Of a stretch of 64,000 nucleotides of DNA, positions 57,135 through 64,000 are shown one piece after another. Within the stretch, counting starts at the first letter, position 1. Each line of letters begins with the position of its first letter. The notes under the pieces were generated by a model. It did no database searches. It was not told where the DNA came from and saw nothing but the letters and a program-made list of their open reading frames with translations. This DNA comes from Bacteroidales bacterium (lineage in GTDB: Bacteria; Bacteroidota; Bacteroidia; Bacteroidales; UBA932), in the NCBI GenBank assembly GCA_017959005.1, contig JAGDBO010000003.1:37443-101442 (forward strand), in the 5' to 3' direction. The position numbers and the translations under genes were made by a program.

Positions 57135-57142
57135 CAAATTTA
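57135..57142 (-). promoter_or_regulatory. Bacteroidota -7 promoter element for rarA
   Basis: Minus-strand TAAATTTG matches TAnnTTTG, 21 bases upstream of the rarA ATG. Confidence 0.6.
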
Positions 57143-57146
57143 CACA

Positions 57147-57165
57147 TTTCATCTCTTAGATGAAA
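57147..57165. promoter_or_regulatory. Perfect 8-bp inverted repeat between divergent promoters (candidate operator)
   Basis: TTTCATCT-CTT-AGATGAAA is a perfect inverted repeat between the -7 elements of rarA (57135-57142) and the DUF389 gene (57181-57188). It starts 4 bases from the rarA -7 element, where a dimeric regulator could block both promoters. It could also be a chance palindrome in AT-rich DNA. Confidence 0.4.
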
Positions 57166-57180
57166 ATGGATGAAATTTGT

Positions 57181-57188
57181 TAAATTTG
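57181..57188 (+). promoter_or_regulatory. Bacteroidota -7 promoter element for DUF389 gene
   Basis: TAAATTTG matches TAnnTTTG. A start about 7 bases downstream would make the GTG at 57198 nearly leaderless, so the ATG at 57210 is the better start. Confidence 0.58.
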
Positions 57189-57209
57189 CCTTGAATAGTG
57201 TATCCGGTT

Positions 57210-58559
57210 ATGAATGAAAAAAAGACGGTTCTGGAGAAGATAGGGGAATACCTCTCATTGAAAAGGTACCTTGCCAACCAGGAGGCGGTAGTGGCAAACG
57301 TTTCAGACAGCGTATCTTTCAAAGGTGCCAACCTGTGGGCATTGGTTTTTGCAATTCTGATTGCATCACTGGGCCTGAATATGAACTCCACTGCGGTAAT
57401 CATAGGCGCCATGCTTGTTTCACCGCTTATGGCTCCTATAATCGGCATGGGTCTGGCCGTTGGAACCAATGATTTTGAACTGCTTAAGAACTCCTTTAAG
57501 AACTACCTGATTGCAACTGTTATCTCTCTTATCACAGCCACGCTCTATTTTGCAATCACTCCTTATCACGGAGCTCAGAGTGAGCTGCTTGCACGTACCT
57601 CTCCAACTCTCTACGATGTGCTTATAGCTCTCTGCGGCGGTGCAGCAGGCTTTATTGCGCTGACAACCAACGAGAAGGGGAATATAATCCCTGGTGTAGC
57701 CATTGCTACTGCCCTTATGCCGCCGCTCTGTACCGCCGGGTTCGGTATTGCCTCATTGAGCCTAAAATACTTCTTGGGAGCCTTCTACCTATACTTCATT
57801 AATTCTGTATTCATTGCCCTTGCAACTTTCTTTGGCTCAAGGCTTTTGCAGTTTGAGAAGAAGACCCTGAAAGACCGCAAAAGATACCTTAAGGCCAAGA
57901 GGTCCATAATTCTGATTGCAGTTCTTACAATAGTTCCGGCTGCAATTATGACCGTCAATATCATAAGAGAGAGTATCATCAAGAGCAGCATAGAGAACTT
58001 TGTAGCCAAAGAGATGAGATTCCACGGCGCCCAGATAATCTCCCAGGATATTGATAAAGAGAATATGAGAATAACTCTGGCTGCCGTTGGGCGTGAGATT
58101 TCAAATGAAGAGATAAAGAAGGCGGAGGAGGCTCTGAGCGGCTACGGTTTGAGCAGTTACTCTGTTAAGGTTATACAGGGCTCAATATCAGACAGTCTGG
58201 ATGCTTTAAGGCAGTTCAGCTCATTCAACAACAAGAATGATGATCTGAATCTGACGCTTCAGCACCAGAGCGCTGAGATTGAGAAGTTAAGACAGAGGCT
58301 GGGCAAATATACAAAGTATGAGCCACTTACAAAGAAACTGATTGGTGAGATGCAGGCACTGTACCCGGAAGTCTCTACAATAAGCATATCTCCGGCAATC
58401 GAGAGCGGAAAGGATACCAATGACATTGAGCGTTATGTCTCCGCAGTTGTTACATTCTCAAAACAGCCAACTCTTGGTATGGTAGATCTCAAGAAAATGG
58501 AGGAGTTTATAAAGAAGAGGGCTGAGGCAGATTCTGTTGTACTGATTATAAGGCACTAA
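57210..58559 (+). CDS. DUF389 / TIGR00341 family membrane protein
   Basis: 449 residues from ATG at 57210; a GTG at 57198 would add four. It has a membrane domain of about six helices between residues 40 and 265 (ALVFAILIASLGLNMNSTAVIIGAMLVSPLMAPIIGMG is the DUF389 core), then a cytosolic or periplasmic C-terminal half of about 190 residues with a short coiled coil (HQSAEIEKLRQRLGKY). Function unknown. It is divergent from rarA; a possible operator lies between them. Confidence 0.86.
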   Translation: MNEKKTVLEKIGEYLSLKRYLANQEAVVANVSDSVSFKGANLWALVFAILIASLGLNMNSTAVIIGAMLVSPLMAPIIGMGLAVGTNDFELLKNSFKNYLIATVISLITATLYFAITPYHGAQSELLARTSPTLYDVLIALCGGAAGFIALTTNEKGNIIPGVAIATALMPPLCTAGFGIASLSLKYFLGAFYLYFINSVFIALATFFGSRLLQFEKKTLKDRKRYLKAKRSIILIAVLTIVPAAIMTVNIIRESIIKSSIENFVAKEMRFHGAQIISQDIDKENMRITLAAVGREISNEEIKKAEEALSGYGLSSYSVKVIQGSISDSLDALRQFSSFNNKNDDLNLTLQHQSAEIEKLRQRLGKYTKYEPLTKKLIGEMQALYPEVSTISISPAIESGKDTNDIERYVSAVVTFSKQPTLGMVDLKKMEEFIKKRAEADSVVLIIRH

Positions 58560-58584
58560 TACTATTTAACATAATATAAATTGT

Positions 58585-59148
58585 ATGACAACTAAAAAAC
58601 TGAAACTCAACAAACCTGCTGTTCTGGTTGTGGATATGCTCAACGACTTTGTAACCGGCGCACTTGGATGTGACCGCGGAAGAGCAATTGTCCCTGCTAC
58701 TGCAAAACTTTTGGATGCTGCACGCAAGAAAGGCGTTCCTGTAATCTTTTGCAATGACTGCCACATCAAAGGCATTGACCGTGAACTGAAACTCTGGGGA
58801 GATCACGCAATTAAGGGAACCAAAGGCGCTGAGGTTATTCCTGAACTCAAACTCTGTAAAAAGGATTACGTAGTTCCTAAACGCCGTTACAGCGGCTTCT
58901 TCCAGACAGATTTGGATATTCTCCTTAAGGAGCTGGGCGTTAAGACCGTTATAATGACCGGTTTGCACGCTCATATGTGTGTAAGACACACCTCTGCAGA
59001 CGCCTACTGCCTTGGATATGACGTAGTTGTAGCAAAAGAAGCAACAGATTCCTTTACTGAGGAGGATTACAAGATTGGTATTGCATACCTTAAAACCTGC
59101 TACGGTGCAGACGCTTACAGCAACAAGGAGCTTATAGCTGCATTCTAA
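58585..59148 (+). CDS. Cysteine hydrolase (isochorismatase/nicotinamidase-like)
   Basis: 187 residues. The catalytic triad of the isochorismatase superfamily is visible: Asp17 in LVVDMLNDF, Lys99 in VVPKRRYSGF, and Cys132 in GLHAHMCVRHTSADA, with a cis-peptide-type motif before it. The Cys rules out true isochorismatases with Gly there. Candidates are nicotinamidase, N-carbamoylsarcosine amidase or other small amide hydrolases; the sequence does not decide. A longer minus-strand open frame covers the same bases but has no such motifs. Confidence 0.88.
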   Translation: MTTKKLKLNKPAVLVVDMLNDFVTGALGCDRGRAIVPATAKLLDAARKKGVPVIFCNDCHIKGIDRELKLWGDHAIKGTKGAEVIPELKLCKKDYVVPKRRYSGFFQTDLDILLKELGVKTVIMTGLHAHMCVRHTSADAYCLGYDVVVAKEATDSFTEEDYKIGIAYLKTCYGADAYSNKELIAAF

Positions 59149-59151
59149 AAT

Positions 59152-60582
59152 ATGAGCAGAAAAAGAAATAAGGAGAAGATAATCATTGAAAATGTGAGCA
59201 TTGAGGCCGTTGCCGCTGAGGGTAATGGCCTTGCTCATATTGACGGAAAGGTTCTCTTTGTACCTAAGTGCGTTCCAGGAGACGTTGTAAACGTGCAACT
59301 TACACGCAAACGTAAAGGCTTTATGCAGGGAAACGTAATTGAAATGGTTAAGGAATCTCCAATCCGTCAAAAGCCATTCTGTCCTCACTACGGAATTTGC
59401 GGAGGCTGTACCTGGCAATCTCTTCCTTATGATAAACAGCTGGAATTCAAGCAGCAGCAGGTCTATGACCAGCTCACCAGGATAGGGCACCTTACCCTAC
59501 CCTACCTATCCCCTATCTTAGGAAGCGAGAAGACTCGATATTACCGCAATAAACTGGAATACACCTTCTCTGACCGCCGTTGGCTCTTTGACAGCGAGCG
59601 TTTTAACGAAAACGGAGAAGAGAGGCACTTCACTCAAGAGGAACTGTGCGGTCTTGGTTTCCATATTCCTCAGATGTTCAGCAAAGTGCTGGATATCAAA
59701 GAGTGCCGCCTGCAGAGAGAGCCATCCAACAAGATACGCCTCTTTGCAAAGGATTACGCAATAAATCATAATCTGCAATTCTTTGATTTATACAACCATA
59801 CAGGGCTCCTAAGAAACCTTGTGGTACGCACCTCTTCTACCGGAGAGATAATGGTAATACTTGTAATAGGAGCCAAAGAACTCTCACAAGTTAAGGAGAT
59901 GCTTGCTGCCATCCGGGAGAACTTCCCGGAAATCACCTCCCTTTGGTATGTTGTAAACAACAAGGCCAATGACAGTTACAATGACTGCCCTATTCACCTA
60001 TTCTCCGGAAAGGAGTTCATAACAGAGCAGATGGAGGATATCTCCTTCAGAATTGGCCCTAAGTCTTTCTATCAGACAAACTCAGAGCAGGCCTACAGAT
60101 TGTACTCCGTAGTCAGGGAATTTGCAGATCTTAAGGGAGATGAGATTCTCTATGACCTCTATACCGGCACCGGAACAATTGCCCTATTCCTGGCAAAAAG
60201 AGCGAAAAAGGTTGTGGGTATTGAGTATGTTGAGGAGGCTATTGCTGATGCAAAGATGAATGCAAAGGAGAACGGAATAAAGAACTCCGTTTTCTATGCT
60301 GGAGATATGAAAGACGTTTTGAATGAGGAGTTTATAGAGAAGAACGGCAAGCCGGACGTAATAGTTCTGGACCCTCCGAGGGCGGGCATTCATCCATCCG
60401 TTGCACAGGTTGTTCTTAAGGCTGCCCCAAAGAGAATTGTCTATGTAAGCTGCAATCCGGCATCTCAGGCAAGGGATCTTGAGACTCTCTGTAAGAACTA
60501 CACTATCAGTAAGGTACAGCCTGTAGATATGTTCCCTCACACTCAGCACGTGGAGAACGTGGTTCTGCTTGAGAGTCTATAA
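59152..60582 (+). CDS. rlmD: 23S rRNA (uracil-5-)-methyltransferase
   Basis: 476 residues. N-terminal TRAM domain (ENVSIEAVAAEGNGLAHIDGKVLFVPKCVPGD), Cys ligands of an iron-sulfur cluster (CPHYGICGGCTWQ plus later ECRLQ), and a SAM-binding methyltransferase domain (DLYTGTGTIALFLA, VLDPPRAGIHPSV). VSCNPASQARDL carries the nucleophilic Cys. The family includes RlmD and RlmC/TrmA; RlmD is the name often given to Bacteroidota members, and the position of methylation is not certain. Starts 3 bases after the hydrolase. Confidence 0.9.
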   Translation: MSRKRNKEKIIIENVSIEAVAAEGNGLAHIDGKVLFVPKCVPGDVVNVQLTRKRKGFMQGNVIEMVKESPIRQKPFCPHYGICGGCTWQSLPYDKQLEFKQQQVYDQLTRIGHLTLPYLSPILGSEKTRYYRNKLEYTFSDRRWLFDSERFNENGEERHFTQEELCGLGFHIPQMFSKVLDIKECRLQREPSNKIRLFAKDYAINHNLQFFDLYNHTGLLRNLVVRTSSTGEIMVILVIGAKELSQVKEMLAAIRENFPEITSLWYVVNNKANDSYNDCPIHLFSGKEFITEQMEDISFRIGPKSFYQTNSEQAYRLYSVVREFADLKGDEILYDLYTGTGTIALFLAKRAKKVVGIEYVEEAIADAKMNAKENGIKNSVFYAGDMKDVLNEEFIEKNGKPDVIVLDPPRAGIHPSVAQVVLKAAPKRIVYVSCNPASQARDLETLCKNYTISKVQPVDMFPHTQHVENVVLLESL

Positions 60583-60586
60583 ATGT

Positions 60587-60594
60587 TAATTTTG
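60587..60594 (+). promoter_or_regulatory. Bacteroidota -7 promoter element for ettA
   Basis: TAATTTTG matches TAnnTTTG, just after the rlmD stop and 16 bases before the ettA ATG. Confidence 0.58.
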
Positions 60595-60610
60595 TAAAAA
60601 CACACCCATA

Positions 60611-62287
60611 ATGGCGGACGAAAAAATAATATTCTCAATGAACGGTGTGGGGAAGATTCTCCCTCACAACAACAAAGTGATTCTCAAAGATATATACCTC
60701 TCATTCTTCTACGGAGCAAAGATTGGTATCATAGGTCTTAACGGCAGCGGTAAATCTACACTGCTTAAGATTATTGCAGGAGTTGAAACCAACTATCAGG
60801 GAGAGGTTGTATGGGCGCCCGGCTACTCCGTGGGTTATCTGGAGCAGGAGCCACAGATGGATCCAGACAAGACCGTTCTTGAGGTTGTGCAGGAGGGAGT
60901 TCAGGAGGTTATGGATCTTCTTAACGAGTTCAATGAGATCTCTGCAAAGTTCTGTGAACCAATGGATGACGATCAGATGAACAAACTGATGGAACGTCAG
61001 GGAGAACTTACGGAGAAGATAGACCATTGTGACGGTTGGGAGATAGATTCCAAACTGGAGCGTGCAATGGATGCTCTGCAGTGTCCGCCTTCAGATGCAA
61101 AGATTGCCACCCTATCCGGAGGTGAGAGAAGAAGAGTTGCGCTTTGCCGTCTGCTACTTCGCCAGCCTGATGTGCTGCTTTTGGACGAGCCTACCAACCA
61201 CCTTGATACTGAGAGTATTCTCTGGCTTGAGGCTCACTTAAGACAGTATAAGGGAACCGTAATTGCCGTAACTCATGACCGTTACTTCCTAGATAATGTT
61301 GCAGGCTGGATTCTGGAACTTGACCGCGGAGAGGGAATTCCTTGGAAGGGCAATTACTCCTCTTGGTTGGACCAGAAAACCAAGCGTTTGGAGATGGAGG
61401 AAAAGACGGAGAGCAAACGCAGAAAGACTCTTCAGAGGGAGTTGGAGTGGGTTAGAATGGCTCCTAAAGCCCGCCAGGCCAAGCAGAAAGCCCGTTTGGG
61501 CGCATACGAGAAACTGGCCTCTGCAGACACAAAGGAGAAGGAGGCTAACCTTGAAATCTATATTCCTAACGGACCTCACCTTGGCAATAAAGTAATTGAA
61601 TTCCATGATGTTAGCAAAGCCTACGGAGACAAGCTTCTCTTTGAGCATCTGAACTTTGTACTGCCGCCTGCAGGAATTGTAGGAGTGATTGGTCCTAACG
61701 GTGCCGGTAAAACCACCCTATTCCGTCTGATTATGGGAATTGAGAAACCGGACAGCGGAACAATTGAGATTGGAGAGACTGTAAAGATTGCTTACGTAGA
61801 TCAGCAGCATAAGAGCATAGATCCGGATAAGACGGTATATCAGACCATTGCAGGAGATTCAGAGTGGGTAAAACTTGGCAACCGTGAGATTAACGCCCGC
61901 GGTTGGGTTTCACACTTCAACTTCTCCGGAGCAGACCAGGAAAAACTCTGCGGTATACTCTCCGGCGGTGAGAGAAACCGCCTCCATCTTGCCCTTACTC
62001 TTAAGGATGAGGGTAACGTTCTGTTATTGGACGAGCCAACCAATGACGTGGATGTCAATACCATACGAGCATTGGAGGAGGGCTTGGACAACTTTGCTGG
62101 ATGTGCAGTTGTAGTAAGCCATGACCGTTGGTTTTTAGATAGAATTGCAACCCACATTCTTGCCTTTGAGGGTGACAGCCAGGTTGTTTTCTTTGAGGGT
62201 AACTACCAGGAGTATGAGGAGAACCGCAAGATGCGTCTTGGCAATGAAGAGCCTAAGAGATTCAAGTACAAGAAGTTGATGGAATAA
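60611..62287 (+). CDS. ettA: Energy-dependent translational throttle protein EttA
   Basis: 558 residues. Two ABC domains: Walker A GLNGSGKSTLLK and GPNGAGKTTLFR, signatures LSGGERRRVALC and LSGGERNRLHLAL, Walker B LLLDEPTNHLD and LLLDEPTNDVD. The linker has the EttA pattern LQRELEWVRMAPKARQAKQKAR, which contacts the tRNA in the E site. It links translation to ATP level. Its stop is followed after one base by mnmE. Confidence 0.95.
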   Translation: MADEKIIFSMNGVGKILPHNNKVILKDIYLSFFYGAKIGIIGLNGSGKSTLLKIIAGVETNYQGEVVWAPGYSVGYLEQEPQMDPDKTVLEVVQEGVQEVMDLLNEFNEISAKFCEPMDDDQMNKLMERQGELTEKIDHCDGWEIDSKLERAMDALQCPPSDAKIATLSGGERRRVALCRLLLRQPDVLLLDEPTNHLDTESILWLEAHLRQYKGTVIAVTHDRYFLDNVAGWILELDRGEGIPWKGNYSSWLDQKTKRLEMEEKTESKRRKTLQRELEWVRMAPKARQAKQKARLGAYEKLASADTKEKEANLEIYIPNGPHLGNKVIEFHDVSKAYGDKLLFEHLNFVLPPAGIVGVIGPNGAGKTTLFRLIMGIEKPDSGTIEIGETVKIAYVDQQHKSIDPDKTVYQTIAGDSEWVKLGNREINARGWVSHFNFSGADQEKLCGILSGGERNRLHLALTLKDEGNVLLLDEPTNDVDVNTIRALEEGLDNFAGCAVVVSHDRWFLDRIATHILAFEGDSQVVFFEGNYQEYEENRKMRLGNEEPKRFKYKKLME

Positions 62288-62288
62288 T

Positions 62289-63764
62289 ATGGAGAGTCTT
62301 AACAGTGCAAACATAGTTGCGCCTGCAACGGTTCCGGGAACCGGAGCGGTGGGTATCATAAGGGTATCCGGTGCGGATGCCATAACCATTGCCTCCGCCA
62401 TATTCAAGCCAGCCAAAGGCAACCGTTCCACCAAGGCAACTCTCAAGAACACAGACTCCTACAAACTTACTTTCGGACGCATTACAGAGGGAGAGAAACT
62501 CATTGACGAGGTTCTTGCAGCCATATTCCGCGCTCCCAACTCCTACACCGGAGAGAACGCAGTTGAGATCTACTGCCACGCCTCCTCCTTCATAATGAAC
62601 AAGATACAGATGCTGCTCCTAAACACGGCATCTAAATTATTCAAAGATAAAACCATATCAGCTCCTCTAAGGATGGCGGAACCGGGAGAGTTTACCAAGC
62701 GTGCTTTCCTTAACGGTAAGATGGACCTTGCTCAGGCAGAGGCGGTTGCAGACCTTATAGCATCTGAGACAGAGGCCTCTCACAGCATTGCAATGAACCA
62801 GATGAGAGGAGGTTTCTCCAAGGAACTCAGGGCAATGAGAGAGTCACTGCTTAACCTCTGTGCCCTTGTAGAGTTGGAACTGGACTTCTCAGAAGAGGAT
62901 GTGGAATTTGCAGACAGAAAACATCTTACCGCCCTTTTAGAGAATATCCATAAAAAGATTAATGAGCTATCCTCCTCATTTGCAGATGGAAACGCCATTA
63001 AAAACGGTATCCCTGTTGCCATTGTAGGTGCAGTCAACACAGGTAAAAGTAGCCTGCTCAACCTCTTGGTTGGGGAGGAGAGAGCCATTGTTTCCCCTAT
63101 TCAGGGAACCACCAGAGATACCATTGAGGATAATGTAAACATAGCGGGTACCCTATTCCGTTTCATAGATACCGCCGGCATACGTAACACCACGGAAACC
63201 ATTGAGATGATGGGAATTGAGCGCACCTGGCAAAAGCTCAAGGAGAGCTCGGTCATCATTCTGGTTACAGATGCAACGAGAGAGAATACCATACTCCCTT
63301 CTCTGAAATCCATCACAGAGAAGAGAAGGAAAGAGCAGAAACTCATTGTTGTTGCAAACAAGTGTGACATGCTGGTAAGCCCAAGAAAAGCCCTTGAGCA
63401 AAAGATAAAAGAGTATTGCAAAAAGCTGAAACTCACCGGTGTTGCGGTTATCTGCACATCACTTAAGAAAGAGAGAGAGGAATCTAAAAAGAGTATCAAC
63501 CACCAGCTTTCACTCTATGAAAAGGGCTTCCTTTCCAATCTTCAGGGCAAGACCTACGTAACCAATTTACGTCATTATCAGGCGCTTAAAGATGCAGAAG
63601 TCTCCATTGAGAGAGTAATGGAGGGCATCACAATCAACCTCCCTACTGACCTGCTTGCTCAAGACCTCCGCCAGGCCACGGATGACCTTGGAAGCATCAT
63701 AGGAGAGATCTCCTCCCAGGAAATCCTCTCCCACATCTTCTCCCACTTCTGCATCGGAAAGTAG
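62289..63764 (+). CDS. mnmE: tRNA modification GTPase MnmE
   Basis: 491 residues, slightly long (usual about 450-460) owing to an insertion near residues 110-125 before the helical domain. N-terminal tetrahydrofolate domain (IVAPATVPGTGAVGIIRVSG), YTGENAVEIYCHA, GEFTKRAFLNGKMDLAQAEAV, GTPase motifs GAVNTGKSSL, GTTRDTIED, DTAGIR and NKCD, and the invariant C-terminus FCIGK. With MnmG it modifies U34 of tRNAs. Confidence 0.96.
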   Translation: MESLNSANIVAPATVPGTGAVGIIRVSGADAITIASAIFKPAKGNRSTKATLKNTDSYKLTFGRITEGEKLIDEVLAAIFRAPNSYTGENAVEIYCHASSFIMNKIQMLLLNTASKLFKDKTISAPLRMAEPGEFTKRAFLNGKMDLAQAEAVADLIASETEASHSIAMNQMRGGFSKELRAMRESLLNLCALVELELDFSEEDVEFADRKHLTALLENIHKKINELSSSFADGNAIKNGIPVAIVGAVNTGKSSLLNLLVGEERAIVSPIQGTTRDTIEDNVNIAGTLFRFIDTAGIRNTTETIEMMGIERTWQKLKESSVIILVTDATRENTILPSLKSITEKRRKEQKLIVVANKCDMLVSPRKALEQKIKEYCKKLKLTGVAVICTSLKKEREESKKSINHQLSLYEKGFLSNLQGKTYVTNLRHYQALKDAEVSIERVMEGITINLPTDLLAQDLRQATDDLGSIIGEISSQEILSHIFSHFCIGK

Positions 63765-63828
63765 ATTCTGCGTGGTCAAACGCTGACTGGATTCGTAAGA
63801 AAAAAGAATACAACAAATAGTTAATTTA

Positions 63829-64000
63829 ATGAATATGACAGAATGGGATAAGATGCAGAAGCATCAGATATACAATGATTTTGATGCAGATTTGTTCGAC
63901 CTGAGAGTTGAAGCAAAAAAGTTGTTTAAAGAGTTTAACCGTACCGAGGACGAAGAAACCGAACGTCGTCAGGACATCATGCGAAGGCTCTTCAAAAAAA
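63829..64000 (+). CDS. Sugar O-acetyltransferase, maltose acetyltransferase type (partial)
   Basis: Only the first 57 codons lie in the window (from ATG at 63829). MTEWDKMQKHQIYNDFDADLFDLR followed by KKLFKEFNRTEDEETERRQDIMRRLFKK matches the maltose-acetyltransferase N-terminal helical domain that precedes a left-handed beta helix. The catalytic part is outside the window, so the substrate is unknown. Confidence 0.72.
   Translation, partial: MNMTEWDKMQKHQIYNDFDADLFDLRVEAKKLFKEFNRTEDEETERRQDIMRRLFKK

Noticed and set aside
57114-57152. 13-residue N-terminal extension of RarA
   Set aside because: It covers the -7 element and part of the inverted repeat; the ATG at 57113 gives the family N-terminus.
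58546-59490. 314-residue minus-strand open frame
   Set aside because: It lies opposite the cysteine hydrolase and the start of rlmD, both with clear catalytic motifs, and its composition (Cys, Val, Phe rich, no motif) is that of an antisense shadow.
63765-63828. Possible small RNA or tRNA between mnmE and the acetyltransferase
   Set aside because: No cloverleaf, hairpin or T-run; it looks like an ordinary 64-base spacer.

Overview
The window looks like a densely packed piece of a Bacteroidales (phylum Bacteroidota) chromosome from an anaerobe that ferments amino acids and can also respire at low oxygen. The evidence is lineage-typical families (DUF4301, DUF4492 before cydA, DUF3467, a TamL-type lipoprotein Omp85, a NagB-like/PIG-L fusion, the Bacteroidota-type arginine decarboxylase), many upstream copies of the Bacteroidota -7 promoter element TAnnTTTG, and no obvious Shine-Dalgarno sequences. 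No tRNA, rRNA, CRISPR array, insertion sequence, prophage or integrase was seen. No gene-free stretch exceeds about 220 bases.

Layout. 1-3.0 kb (minus): methylmalonyl-CoA decarboxylase alpha (cut by the window edge), methylmalonyl-CoA epimerase, YebC and a TPR membrane protein. 3.05-6.8 kb (plus): recF, DUF721, pdxB, DUF4301. 6.8-11.6 kb (minus): a four-gene operon iorA-iorB-aminotransferase-CoA transferase, a self-contained route from an amino acid to a carboxylic acid. 11.7-16.2 kb: a deoxyhypusine-synthase-like enzyme (minus) divergent from lysA-ffh-folD. 16.2-20.8 kb: a Tat-type ferredoxin divergent from DUF4492-cydAB-dicarboxylate symporter. 20.9-23.3 kb (minus): a coiled-coil gene, zapA, a 6S RNA and rny. 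23.3-25.4 kb (minus): an NDP-forming acyl-CoA synthetase and an unlisted 52-residue membrane protein. 25.5-29.2 kb (plus): an MTA/SAH deaminase-like enzyme, purine nucleoside phosphorylase, a YycJ-like hydrolase and an aquaporin. 29.2-31.75 kb (minus): pckA and hydE. 31.9-39.0 kb: recQ (plus), then maf, kdsC, acyl-CoA dehydrogenase, etfA, etfB and DUF3467 (minus). 39.1-47.7 kb (plus): valS, a Ca2+ P-type ATPase, a thioesterase, tatA, tatC and an ABC-F protein. 47.7-49.8 kb (minus): an rRNA methyltransferase and arginine decarboxylase. 50-52.3 kb (plus): TamL. 52.3-57.1 kb (minus): rarA, kdsA, a NagB-like/PIG-L fusion and a CBM9-like secreted protein. 57.2-64 kb (plus): DUF389, a cysteine hydrolase, rlmD, ettA, mnmE and the start of a sugar O-acetyltransferase.

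How it fits together. Aminotransferase plus IorAB would turn aromatic or branched amino acids into acyl-CoA and reduced ferredoxin. The CoA transferase or the NDP-forming synthetase would release the acid and save the thioester energy, and an [FeFe]-hydrogenase (implied by hydE) could use the ferredoxin. Acyl-CoA dehydrogenase/ETF, PEP carboxykinase and methylmalonyl-CoA decarboxylase/epimerase fit succinate-propionate fermentation. CydAB would give oxygen tolerance or nanaerobic respiration. Arginine decarboxylase and the deoxyhypusine-synthase-like protein suggest polyamine synthesis.

No wholly new multi-gene system is evident. The best leads are the 6S RNA with a 13-bp closing stem, the deoxyhypusine-synthase-like enzyme that keeps the catalytic Lys but lacks the catalytic His, the NagB-like domain missing its catalytic Asp/His loop, and the unusual Tat-ferredoxin beside cytochrome bd.
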